Numbered from the stretch's first letter, positions 1 to 7,077 are shown. The stretch is 7,519 bases of DNA from Chloroflexota bacterium (GCA_022707665.1 JAKJAE010000122.1:1-7519), one strand, 5' to 3'. The notes: generated from the letters alone by a model not told the origin. Translations and numbers: made by a program.

Positions 1-571
1 GCGGGTCCGGAAGCTCCAGCCGAGGGATAATGCTCGCGATAGCCGAGGAGGCCAGGGAGAGCATCAGCAGGAGTACCAGCACCCCGATCATGCCGAAGGC
101 CACAAGCCGTTTGTGAACATAGCCCCGGCGATGGTTGTTGGACCACGCCAGGTTGATGTTGTGGTCCAGAATGGTGAAGGCGCCGGAGGCAGACCAGAGC
201 GTGCCAGCCAGGCTGACCAATCCAACAGCGCCCCGGAGGTTGAGCACGGTCTTCAAGTTGCTCGTGATCAGGTCTTGTGAAACCGGGATGGCCTGGGTGA
301 TAAAGCCAACCGCCTGCGCGAATGCCTGCTCACTGCTGAGATCCAGAACGTAGGTTGCTACGGTGACCAGGATGAGCAGCAGGGGGAAGAGTGAGAAGAA
401 GACGTAATAGGCCATGCCGGCCGCGGCCTGAGAAGCCTGGCACTTTCCATATCGCTCGATAGCAATCCGGAGTATGCCCAGGACCCCCTGACTCCAGGCA
501 TTTGCCCGGTGGTAGAGCTCGCGAAGCCTCTGATAGTATGGTTCGAACACGCACAACTCCGGGCGCCCCAT
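1..571 (-). CDS. YihY/virulence factor BrkB family membrane protein (partial, C-terminus beyond the window)
   Basis: I read this frame by hand on the minus strand. It stays open from an ATG at 571 to the left edge, giving 190 codons of a family that is usually about 280-330 residues. The family signature is clear: a cytoplasmic N-terminus, then AAGMAYYVFFSLFPLLLIL near residues 50-68 (first membrane span), then LAGTLWSASGAFTILDHNIN near residues 121-140. A third hydrophobic segment lies near 157-180. YihY/BrkB proteins are integral inner-membrane proteins. They were once annotated as ribonuclease BN, which is now considered wrong, and their molecular role is unsettled. An in-frame ATG at 604 would add 11 residues, but it lies inside the likely -10 box (603-608), so 571 is preferred. 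The G-rich stretch 583-588 is a poor ribosome site. The gene is divergent from the Lon-like gene. Confidence 0.88.
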   Translation of the reverse strand, partial: MGRPELCVFEPYYQRLRELYHRANAWSQGVLGILRIAIERYGKCQASQAAAGMAYYVFFSLFPLLLILVTVATYVLDLSSEQAFAQAVGFITQAIPVSQDLITSNLKTVLNLRGAVGLVSLAGTLWSASGAFTILDHNINLAWSNNHRRGYVHKRLVAFGMIGVLVLLLMLSLASSAIASIIPRLELPDP

Positions 572-602
572 TGCAGGTCGTGCCCCCCGCTTCTGCCTGC
601 GC

Positions 603-630
603 ATTATCTCATTGGCCCCGCGGGGGTCAA
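603..630 (-). promoter_or_regulatory. Sigma70-like promoter for the BrkB-family gene
   Basis: Read on the minus strand, TTGACC (625-630; 5 of 6 matches to TTGACA) is followed after 16 bp by GATAAT (603-608; 5 of 6 matches to TATAAT). Transcription would begin near 596, about 25 nt before the ATG at 571. This placement argues against the alternative ATG at 604. The call rests on consensus matching only. Confidence 0.6.
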
Positions 631-647
631 GGTTCGTGGCGTTGACC
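625..647. repeat. Inverted repeat formed by the two divergent -35 boxes
   Basis: GGTCAA (625-630) and TTGACC (642-647) are exact reverse complements separated by 11 bp. Each doubles as the -35 hexamer of a proposed promoter. The dyad could be a shared regulator site, or only the trivial result of two similar -35 boxes. Confidence 0.4.
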
Positions 648-668
648 TGCTGGAGTTTGTGCTAGACT
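642..668 (+). promoter_or_regulatory. Probable promoter of the Lon-like protease/USP operon
   Basis: TTGACC (642-647) is followed by TAGACT (663-668), which is preceded by TG-C, an extended -10 element at 660-662. The 15 bp spacer is short, but an extended -10 can compensate. The predicted start is near 675, leaving a leader of about 40 nt. It stands back to back with the minus-strand promoter, with 11 bp between the two -35 boxes. Confidence 0.5.
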
Positions 669-696
669 AGGGTCACCAATACGGCATCTTCCTTTC

Positions 697-705
697 AGAA
701 GGAGG
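697..705 (+). promoter_or_regulatory. Strong Shine-Dalgarno site of the Lon-like gene
   Basis: AGAAGGAGG is a near-perfect anti-16S match, ending 9 nt before the ATG at 715. It fixes that start, which also agrees with the family N-terminus. Confidence 0.8.
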
Positions 706-714
706 CACACGGCT

Positions 715-3135
715 ATGGCCGCCAACCGCTCTCGCCTTCAGCCGACACAGCTTTACCGGAAGACGGATCTCTCGGGGACAGGCTTTGACACCACCAATGG
801 CTTTGCCGATCTCAATGAGGTAATCGGCCAACCTCGTGCCGTGGACGCGATTCGATTTGGTACCGGCATCAGGAGCGAGGGTTTCAACATCTTTGCAGCC
901 GGTCCGGAGGGCATGGACAAACGCGGTCTCATCCGCCTACACTTCGAGTCGCATGCCGGCGAAGAACCGGTGCCGTCCGACTGGTGTTACGTCCACAACT
1001 TCGCCGAGGAGCATCGTCCCGTTGCCATCGAGCTCCCCGCAGGCCAGGGCACTGTTTTTCGCAAGGAGATGGAAGATCTCGTCCAGGAGGTGCGCGCGGC
1101 ACTGGCGGCTGCCTTCGAGAGCGAGGAGTATCAGTCACGTCGCCAGTCCGTCACTGAGGGATTCCGCGACCGCCAGTCCGACGCCTTCGAGTTGTTGCAG
1201 CGACGTGCCCACGCCGAAGGCCTGGCGCTGATCCGGACGCCCGGTGGCGTGGCTGTGGCACCTGTGCGCGATGGGGAGGTGATCTCGCCTGAGGAAATCC
1301 AGAAGTTGTCAGAGGAGATGCAAAAGGCGCTCGAGGAGCGGGTGGAAGCCATCCAGCAGGAACTCCAGCGGATCCTGGGTCAGATGCCTGGCTGGCAGCG
1401 TGAGGTGCGCACGCAGCTTGATGCGCTGAACCGGGAGATGGCCGGGCTGGCCATTGGTGGGCTCATCGATGAGGTTCGGCGCGCGCATACCGACCACGAA
1501 AAGGTGCTGGCCTATCTGGATGCGGTTTGTGAGGACATCGTGCACAACGCCGAGCAGTTCTTGCCGCAGCCCGAGGGGTCTGCTCCAGAGATCATCGTAG
1601 CGATGCAACGGCAGTCACAGGTTCAGTCTGCGCAGCGGTATGCCGTCAACGTGCTGATTGACCATTCGGGTACCCAGGGCGCTCCGGTCGTCTGCGAAGA
1701 TAACCCCACATTCCAGAATCTGCTGGGCCGCATCGAGCACCGGGCGCAGATGGGTGCCCTGACGACGGACTTCACGTTGATCAAGGCGGGTGCTCTACAC
1801 CGGGCCAATGGTGGCTATCTGATCGTTGATGCCGACAAGCTCCTGATGCAACCTCAGGCATGGGAAGGTCTCAAGCGCGCGCTACGCAGCCGGCGGATCA
1901 ACGTGGAGTCGCTAGGGCAGCACCTCGGGCTCGTGAGTACCGTCTCCCTTGAGCCTGAGCCCATCCCACTGCGGGTGAAGGTGGCCTTGATTGGTGACGC
2001 GCGGCTGTACCATACGCTTTGGGCGCTGGATCCGGAGTTTGCCGAGTTATTCAAGGTGGCGGCTGACTTCGGGGAGATTATGCCGAGGGATACCGAGACC
2101 GAGATGCTTTATGCGCGCCAGGTTGCGACGATTGCCCGGCGCGAAGGGATGCTCTCCTTCGATCGTGGTGCTATCGAGCAGTTGTTGGAGCGGAGCGCGC
2201 GCATGGCGGGAGACGCGGAGAAGCTGTCGGCACAGACCAGGGAGCTTACCGACCTGATGCTGGAGGCCGACTATTGGGCGCGCGAGTCTGGTAACACGGT
2301 TGTCAGTGTGGCCGATGTGCAACGTGCGATCGACGCCCGGATCTACCGTGTCGATCGCGTTCGAGAGCGCGTCCACGAGGCGATCCTGCGCGACATGGTC
2401 CTCATCGCCACCGACGGTGCCGAAGTCGGACAGATCAACGGCCTCTCGGTCGCGATGTTGGGCAACTATGCCTTTGGACAACCCTCACGAATCACTGCAC
2501 GTATCCATGCAGGCAAGGGTCAGGTCGTCGATATCGAGCGTGAGGTCGATCTTGGAGGGCCACTACACTCCAAAGGGGTGCTGATCCTGACGGGTTACCT
2601 TTCCGGGCGGTATGCGGCGGACGCACCGCTGTCGTTGTCGGCCAGCCTGGTCTTTGAACAGTCCTATGCCGGTGTTGATGGTGATAGTGCATCCTCCGCC
2701 GAGTTGTACGCGCTGCTGTCGGCGATCGCGGGGGTGCCCATCAAGCAGTCGTATGCGGTGACCGGGTCGATCAGCCAGAAGGGCGAAATCCAGGCGATCG
2801 GCGGCGTCAACGAGAAGATCGAGGGTTTCTTTGACATCTGCCAGTCCCGCGGGCTGACCGGCGAGCAGGGCGTTCTGATCCCCGCTGCCAACGTCAAGCA
2901 CCTGATGCTGAGACAGGATGTTGTGGAAGCGGTAGCCCAGGAGCGATTCCACATCTATGCCATTGGGCATGTCGACGAGGGCATCGAGATACTGACCGGC
3001 GTGCCTGCTGGCGAACCGGACGCAGAGGGCAACTACCCCGAGGGTACGGTGAATTGGCGGGTACAGGCGCGGCTCAAGGCGCTGGCAGAGAGAGACGGGT
3101 CCGGTAAGTCGGCCAGGGAGGAGACGAGTGAGTGA
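715..3135 (+). CDS. Lon-like Ser/Lys protease with degenerate AAA+ module (AAA_32/LonB-LonC type)
   Basis: The protein has 806 residues, typical of the family that includes E. coli YcbZ and the LonC proteases. Like these it lacks the N-terminal substrate domain of classical Lon. The AAA-like part begins with FDTT...IGQPRAVDAIRFG (24-49). The P-loop position reads GPEGMDKRG (63-71), where active members have GPPGTGKRT. A Walker-B-like GGYLIVDAD lies at 366-374, and the DPEFAELFKV landmark at 439-448. A long charged helical insertion, probably coiled coil, covers about 115-165 and 190-245. The helical LID-like region follows at about 485-545. The proteolytic domain (about 560-765) keeps the dyad: Ser658 in DGDSAS and Lys701 in GGVNEKIEG. 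They are 43 residues apart, as Ser679 and Lys722 are in E. coli Lon. No signal peptide or membrane span is visible, so it is probably cytoplasmic. Its last 8 bases overlap the USP gene. Proteolysis is well supported; ATP dependence is doubtful. Confidence 0.93.
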   Translation: MAANRSRLQPTQLYRKTDLSGTGFDTTNGFADLNEVIGQPRAVDAIRFGTGIRSEGFNIFAAGPEGMDKRGLIRLHFESHAGEEPVPSDWCYVHNFAEEHRPVAIELPAGQGTVFRKEMEDLVQEVRAALAAAFESEEYQSRRQSVTEGFRDRQSDAFELLQRRAHAEGLALIRTPGGVAVAPVRDGEVISPEEIQKLSEEMQKALEERVEAIQQELQRILGQMPGWQREVRTQLDALNREMAGLAIGGLIDEVRRAHTDHEKVLAYLDAVCEDIVHNAEQFLPQPEGSAPEIIVAMQRQSQVQSAQRYAVNVLIDHSGTQGAPVVCEDNPTFQNLLGRIEHRAQMGALTTDFTLIKAGALHRANGGYLIVDADKLLMQPQAWEGLKRALRSRRINVESLGQHLGLVSTVSLEPEPIPLRVKVALIGDARLYHTLWALDPEFAELFKVAADFGEIMPRDTETEMLYARQVATIARREGMLSFDRGAIEQLLERSARMAGDAEKLSAQTRELTDLMLEADYWARESGNTVVSVADVQRAIDARIYRVDRVRERVHEAILRDMVLIATDGAEVGQINGLSVAMLGNYAFGQPSRITARIHAGKGQVVDIEREVDLGGPLHSKGVLILTGYLSGRYAADAPLSLSASLVFEQSYAGVDGDSASSAELYALLSAIAGVPIKQSYAVTGSISQKGEIQAIGGVNEKIEGFFDICQSRGLTGEQGVLIPAANVKHLMLRQDVVEAVAQERFHIYAIGHVDEGIEILTGVPAGEPDAEGNYPEGTVNWRVQARLKALAERDGSGKSAREETSE

Positions 3136-3982
3136 GAGCAGGGGATCGCACCTGATGATTCGGCGCATTGTCGTAGCAGTCGACGCATCGCCGCACAGTC
3201 AGGCTGCACTCGAGGCTGCGATCGATATGGCGTCGCGTTTCGAGGCCGAGTTGCTTGCCCTGTTTGTCGAGGATATCGATGTGCTGCGGGCAGCCGGGTT
3301 TCCGTTCGCTCACGAAGTTGGCGAGCACTCGGCCTTGCGGCGAAGGGTGGAGCTCTCCGGGATCGAGCGGAATCTACGAGCCCGGTCGCGGCGAATCGAA
3401 GAGGCGTTTCAGGCGCTGGCTCGCCAGGGTTCAGTCCGCGGACGGTTCCGGGTTGCGCGCGGCAACGTGAGGACCGAGATACAGAACGCAGCGCAGGAAG
3501 CGGATGTCCTGATCGTGGGGCGAGCTGGCTGGTCGCAGGTGCGCCGGAGGCGACTTGGGTCTACGGCGCGCGCGGCGTGCAGCAGCGACGCCCCCGGTGT
3601 GACCGTGATCCTGCGTGAGGGTGAGCACATCATCTCACCCATTCTCGTCGTCTACGATGGATCAGCGTTGTGTGATCACGCGTTGGGCATCGCGGCGGCG
3701 CTTGTCGAGCGGCTGGGCAATCCATTGATCGTGCTCCTGCTTGCAGAGTGGCCCGGTCAGGCGGAGGCGTTGAGAGCGCGCGCGACCGCGCAACTCCAAC
3801 CGTATGACGTGATCCGCCAGTACCTTGTCGCGGCGGCGCGCGAAGTCCCGGTCATTGCCGACACGATCCGTGGCGTTGCCCCGGGCACGCTCGTTCTACC
3901 GGCGAAGCTTACCCCATTCGATGGTGATGTGACACTGGATCTCATCGAGGCCGTCGAGCTCCCGGTCCTGTTGATCCGGTAG
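3128..3982 (+). CDS. Tandem-domain universal stress protein (UspA family)
   Basis: This is a 284-residue protein with two USP-like domains. Domain 1 (about 11-162) opens with IRRIVVAVDASPHSQAAL, including the conserved Asp19. It carries the full ATP-binding motif G-x2-G-x9-G-[S/T] at G131, G134, G144 and S145, followed by the usual end strand GVTVILRE. Domain 2 (about 169-284) opens with PILVVYDGSALCDHAL but has no recognisable nucleotide motif before the final strand LPVLLIR, so it looks degenerate. USPs are cytoplasmic stress-response proteins, many of which bind ATP. The GTG start at 3128 overlaps the protease stop by 8 bp and has GGAGG at 3117-3121. An ATG at 3155 (preceded by AGGGGA at 3140-3145) would start as MIRRIVVAVD, closer to typical USP N-termini, so the true start is undecided. 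The overlap implies one operon with translational coupling. Confidence 0.87.
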   Translation: MSESRGSHLMIRRIVVAVDASPHSQAALEAAIDMASRFEAELLALFVEDIDVLRAAGFPFAHEVGEHSALRRRVELSGIERNLRARSRRIEEAFQALARQGSVRGRFRVARGNVRTEIQNAAQEADVLIVGRAGWSQVRRRRLGSTARAACSSDAPGVTVILREGEHIISPILVVYDGSALCDHALGIAAALVERLGNPLIVLLLAEWPGQAEALRARATAQLQPYDVIRQYLVAAAREVPVIADTIRGVAPGTLVLPAKLTPFDGDVTLDLIEAVELPVLLIR

Positions 3983-4018
3983 CTCGACGGGATTTCTCGC
4001 GCAAGGTCCGAGCCATAG

Positions 4019-4045
4019 GTCCGCGACGATCATACGACCGCGGAC
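4019..4045. other. GC-rich inverted repeat between convergent genes, possible weak bidirectional terminator
   Basis: GTCCGCG (4019-4025) and CGCGGAC (4039-4045) form a perfect 7 bp stem with a 13-base loop. The repeat lies in the 78 bp gap between the USP stop and the membrane-protein stop. Neither side has a T-run, so this is not a canonical intrinsic terminator. The location is what makes a termination role plausible. Confidence 0.35.
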
Positions 4046-4060
4046 GGTTGGATCGGATAC

Positions 4061-4978
4061 TTAGGCTGCTGTGCTTTCTGCAGGTGCCGTCCACTCGCGC
4101 CAGGCGAGCGTCCACAGTGTCGAGAAGTAGGCTGCGATAGCCCCTTGGGCTAACAGCAGGACAGGCCACAGCACACAGCACAGGGTCATCATCACCACTG
4201 GACCAATCGTGACCAACCCCAGGACGATGTTGATTCCGATCTGGATCAAGAAGAGGACAATGGCAGGTCCGATGTTGTCGGTCAGGACCTTCCACCCCCG
4301 CTTGTAGGAGTCAACCACACCTAGATCCTCCAGCATGCAGGCCCGCTCTGCGAAGGTGCGCAACAGGCCCAGGGCGATCGCAATGGGGGCAACGACACAG
4401 ATCAGGCCACCGATGATCGCCACTGCCCCGGCGCCGAAAGGAGCCCAGTTGGTGTCGAACAACTGCGTCAGGCCCAACGAGAAGCCTCCAACACCGAGTG
4501 CAAAGAGGAGCAGGATCAGGCCGGGAATGCCCGGCAAGATGCTGATTCCCAGAAGGCGCCAACCCTTTGCCCAGCCCGCTGCGAACGCTTGTGAGAAGCT
4601 CGAGACGCCCCCGTCACCGATGGTATTCACGCCGGCAATCAAGCTACCGCGTGCCAGGGTCGAAATTACCCAGATGCCCAGCCCAATGACGACAGCCACG
4701 ATGATGCCGATCACCAGCAGCGCGCCGCCTACAGCGATCGGGAAGCCCCAGTCACGGAGGATTTGCTGTAGCTCCGGTATCTGAGGAAGACCCTCGAAGT
4801 CTCGCGGCATCGGCTGGTGATACCGAAAATCACCGTCGTTGAACCGGAAGCCGGTTCCTGATCCCGATGCGTTCCCCCCGTTGGTCAAAGCGACGAGTAC
4901 TCCTAGCAGAATCAGGAACTTGTTCGCCCAGATGATGTCCCATGCCCGTCTGAGTAACTGTCCGTAGTCAAGTTTCAC
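4061..4978 (-). CDS. Polytopic integral membrane protein of unknown function
   Basis: With the GTG at 4978 the protein has 305 residues. Hydrophobic segments lie near 19-32, 80-107, 142-168, 182-208, 237-259 and 262-288, suggesting about six membrane spans. A hydrophilic Gly/Asp/Pro-rich loop (about 33-78) separates the first two. The stretch RACMLEDLGVVDSYKRGWKV (212-231), between two spans, resembles the conserved connector in uncharacterised membrane proteins related to the glycerophosphodiester phosphodiesterase membrane domain and DUF7544-like groups. That family link is tentative and no catalytic residues are visible. The start at 4978 is chosen because GGAGGT (minus strand, 4984-4989) sits 5 nt upstream and the product begins VKLDYGQLLRRAW, a common opening in such proteins. 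A GTG at 5011 would add 11 residues. The gene follows ldh by 44 bp, or 11 bp with the longer start, so co-transcription is likely. Confidence 0.8.
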   Translation of the reverse strand: MKLDYGQLLRRAWDIIWANKFLILLGVLVALTNGGNASGSGTGFRFNDGDFRYHQPMPRDFEGLPQIPELQQILRDWGFPIAVGGALLVIGIIVAVVIGLGIWVISTLARGSLIAGVNTIGDGGVSSFSQAFAAGWAKGWRLLGISILPGIPGLILLLFALGVGGFSLGLTQLFDTNWAPFGAGAVAIIGGLICVVAPIAIALGLLRTFAERACMLEDLGVVDSYKRGWKVLTDNIGPAIVLFLIQIGINIVLGLVTIGPVVMMTLCCVLWPVLLLAQGAIAAYFSTLWTLAWREWTAPAESTAA

Positions 4979-4983
4979 CGCAT

Positions 4984-4989
4984 ACCTCC
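4984..4989 (-). promoter_or_regulatory. Shine-Dalgarno site supporting the 4978 GTG start
   Basis: GGAGGT on the minus strand ends 5 nt before GTG at 4978. It lies inside the reading frame that would start at 5011, so it favours the shorter product. Confidence 0.6.
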
Positions 4990-5022
4990 ACTCGTGGAAA
5001 ACAGTGCGCACCTACTACGTCG

Positions 5023-5985
5023 CTAGGCCGCTCCGAGTTGCGCGATCATGCCGCGCAATACGTCCGCTGATCGCTTGAGCGCGTCATGTTCCTCAGATGT
5101 CAACGTTGCCATCATGATGCGGTCGATCCCTTCCTGGGCGATGATGCATGGAACACTGAGGCTTACACCGCTGAGACCGTACTCTCCCTCGAGAGGGACT
5201 GACACGGTCAGGACGCTGTGCTCGTTACGGAGGATCGAGGCAACGATGCGCGTCAGGGCCAGGCCGACGGCATAGTACGTGGCGCCCTTGTAGTCGATGA
5301 TGTGGTAGGCTGAATCCCGAACGGCTTGTTCGATCTTGGCGCGTTCTGCCAGCCAGTTGGAGCACCGGCCGCAGAGCACACAGAACCGATCCATGCTCAT
5401 TCCCGCGATATGGGTCATCGACCAGGCAGCAAACTCGCTGTCGCCGTGCTCTCCGAGAATGTACGCGTGGACGTTGTGCACATCCACGTTACAGTGCTCA
5501 CTCAGTAGATAGCGAAATCGGGCGCTATCCAGGACAGTACCTGAGCCGATGAGGCGTCCCCGAGGCCAACCGGAACGGTGGTGAGCTACATGGGTCAAAA
5601 TGTCAACGGGATTGCTAACGATCAGGATGATCGCGCTGGAATCTTGCGCCACGATCTCGTCGACAATGCCCTCGATGATGCGGACATTGCGCTGCAGGAG
5701 CGCGAGTCGCGTTTCGCCCGGCTTCTGGCTAGCGCCAGCGGTGATAACGACCACGTGTGCATCGGCGTAGTCGCGCCGGTCGCCGATATGGATGTCGACG
5801 GCGGGGAAGAAGAAGCGGCCATGGCTCAGATCTAGCACCTGGCCCTCAGCCAGATCGGTGTTGAGGTCGATCAGGGCGATCTCGTCGGCAACGCCGCTTT
5901 GCGCTAGTGCGTAGGCAAACGTCGCTCCGACGTGGCCAGCGCCCACGATGGTGACTTTTCGCGCACGCCAGGTCTTGTTTTCCAT
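5023..5985 (-). CDS. ldh: L-lactate dehydrogenase
   Basis: This is a 320-residue cytoplasmic enzyme interconverting pyruvate and L-lactate with NAD(H). The Rossmann motif GAGHVG is at 15-20, with Asp40 placed to bind the NAD ribose. The specificity loop reads GASQKPGETR: Gln87 (Gln102 in standard LDH numbering) marks lactate rather than malate dehydrogenase, which has Arg there. Other active-site residues are Arg93 (109), Asn125 (140), Asp153 (168), Arg156 (171) and catalytic His180 (195) in GEHGDSEF. Arg158 and His173 correspond to Arg173 and His188 of the allosteric site, so activation by fructose-1,6-bisphosphate is likely (inferred). An unusual FCVLCGRC (Cys202, Cys205, Cys208) precedes the KGATYYAVG helix; I recall a similar Cys run in Thermotoga LDH. 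The ATG at 5985 has AAGGAG at 5990-5995. The gene starts 70 bp after the AmrS gene and is followed closely by the membrane-protein gene. Confidence 0.96.
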   Translation of the reverse strand: MENKTWRARKVTIVGAGHVGATFAYALAQSGVADEIALIDLNTDLAEGQVLDLSHGRFFFPAVDIHIGDRRDYADAHVVVITAGASQKPGETRLALLQRNVRIIEGIVDEIVAQDSSAIILIVSNPVDILTHVAHHRSGWPRGRLIGSGTVLDSARFRYLLSEHCNVDVHNVHAYILGEHGDSEFAAWSMTHIAGMSMDRFCVLCGRCSNWLAERAKIEQAVRDSAYHIIDYKGATYYAVGLALTRIVASILRNEHSVLTVSVPLEGEYGLSGVSLSVPCIIAQEGIDRIMMATLTSEEHDALKRSADVLRGMIAQLGAA

Positions 5986-6055
5986 GGCTCTCCTTCCGCT
6001 CTATGAGGTGGGTCCGCGCTGTCATGCGGAGCAGAGGTATCGCCCGGTTGAGCGC

Positions 6056-7072
6056 CTAGCCGCTCATCCCAATGCCGGCAATGGGGGTATAGCAATCCGG
6101 GCAGTTTCCTTCTGCTGTGACACGGTTTCTGACGATTGTGTAGCCGCTCCGCTGGATGAGACGTGCCCCGCAGGCTGGGCACACTGTATCGGCACTCAGG
6201 CGCGAGTTGCCCGCGTAGACATAATGCAACCCGGCTGCTCTGGCGGTCTCGATTGCTCGCTCCACGGTGGACTCGGGCGTCGGCGCGTGTGTGTGCATTC
6301 TGTATGCCGGAAAGAAGCGGCTAAGGTGCCACGGCGTATCAGGCCCAAGCTCATCAGCGATGAACCGCGCCGCGTCTTTCAGTTCGTCCAGGTCGTCGTT
6401 CAGATCAGGAATGATCAGCGTCGTGACCTCGACCCAGATGCCCAGGTGCCTCATGAGCTTGAGAGTGTCCAGTACAGGTTGCAGCCGCGCACCAATGTGG
6501 CGCCGGTATGTGGCGTCACGGAATGCCTTCAAGTCCACATTGGCCGCATCGAGATAGGGGTGAAACACCTCTAGCATCTGTTCAGTCATGTAGCCATTGG
6601 TTACGTAGACATTCCCTATGCCTGCTGCCCGGGCCAGTCGAGCTACCTCGTACGTCATCTCGAAGAAAACGGTGGGCTCGGTATACGTGTAGGCTATGCT
6701 TGCACAGCGGCTTTGGCGTGCAGCGGCGACGACCTCTTCTGGGGAGGTGCTCTCGCCAAGGATGACGTGCTGGTCGCGCGGCATTTGGGAGATATCAAAG
6801 TTCTGGCACCACTCACAGCGGAAGTTGCAGCCTGCGGTGGCAATCGAGTAGGAGCGCGAGCCAGGATGGTAATGGAAGAGTGGCTTCTTCTCGATCGGAT
6901 CCACATGGTGCGCGATCAGTTCACCGTAGACAAGGGTGTAGAGGATGCCGTTGTGGTTCTCGCGGACTTGGCAGACGCCACGTCCGTTCGGGGCGATGAT
7001 GCACTCGTGCGCACAGAGGTGGCAGCGGACGTGCTCATCTGGCAACGACGTGTAAAGCATAGCTTCCTTCAT
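6056..7072 (-). CDS. amrS: AmmeMemoRadiSam-system radical SAM enzyme (AmrS family)
   Basis: With the ATG at 7072 the protein has 338 residues, normal for the family. It has three cysteine clusters. The N-terminal one is C17-x2-C20-x3-C24-x9-C34 (CHLCAHEC...GVCQVREN). The radical SAM cluster is CNFRCEWC (C82, C86, C89), which would hold the 4Fe-4S cluster that cleaves S-adenosylmethionine. The C-terminal CxxC pairs are C298/C301 and C324/C327, and probably bind metal. YTYTEPTVFFE (128-138) is also typical of AmrS. The family resembles pyruvate formate-lyase activating enzyme and is often annotated that way. It co-occurs with AMMECR1-like (AmrA) and Memo-like (AmrB) proteins, and its substrate is unknown to me. 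Neither partner is in this window. GGAGAT (7078-7083, minus strand) sits 5 nt before this ATG. A TTG at 7111 overlapping the upstream stop would add 13 non-conserved residues. Confidence 0.92.
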   Translation of the reverse strand: MKEAMLYTSLPDEHVRCHLCAHECIIAPNGRGVCQVRENHNGILYTLVYGELIAHHVDPIEKKPLFHYHPGSRSYSIATAGCNFRCEWCQNFDISQMPRDQHVILGESTSPEEVVAAARQSRCASIAYTYTEPTVFFEMTYEVARLARAAGIGNVYVTNGYMTEQMLEVFHPYLDAANVDLKAFRDATYRRHIGARLQPVLDTLKLMRHLGIWVEVTTLIIPDLNDDLDELKDAARFIADELGPDTPWHLSRFFPAYRMHTHAPTPESTVERAIETARAAGLHYVYAGNSRLSADTVCPACGARLIQRSGYTIVRNRVTAEGNCPDCYTPIAGIGMSG

Positions 7073-7077
7073 CGTCG

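Noticed and set aside
330..554. A 74-codon minus-strand frame inside the BrkB-family gene
   Set aside because: The neighbouring frame on the same strand gives a clear YihY/BrkB protein with membrane spans, so this one is out of frame.
2563..3168. A 201-codon open frame on the minus strand
   Set aside because: It is antisense to the strongly conserved proteolytic domain of the Lon-like gene and shows no recognisable protein features.
4004..4023. Direct repeat AGGTCCG at 4004-4010 and 4017-4023
   Set aside because: It is two short copies only and shares bases with the inverted repeat. There is no sign of a longer array.
5023..5985. Malate dehydrogenase as the identity of this gene
   Set aside because: The specificity loop has Gln (GASQKPGETR) where malate dehydrogenases have Arg, and the allosteric-site residues match L-LDH.
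6013..6030. Inverted repeat TCCGC/GCGGA in the AmrS-ldh gap
   Set aside because: It has only 5 bp arms, an 8-base loop and no T-run, which is expected by chance in GC-rich sequence.
5948..6574. A 208-codon open frame on the plus strand
   Set aside because: It lies antisense to the ldh start and the AmrS gene, has no family resemblance, and its composition follows the opposite-strand codon pattern. It is a shadow frame.
6056..7072. Pyruvate formate-lyase activating enzyme, which with LDH would suggest a mixed-acid fermentation operon
   Set aside because: The extra N-terminal and C-terminal cysteine clusters and the YTEPT stretch are typical of AmrS, and there is no formate-lyase gene in view.
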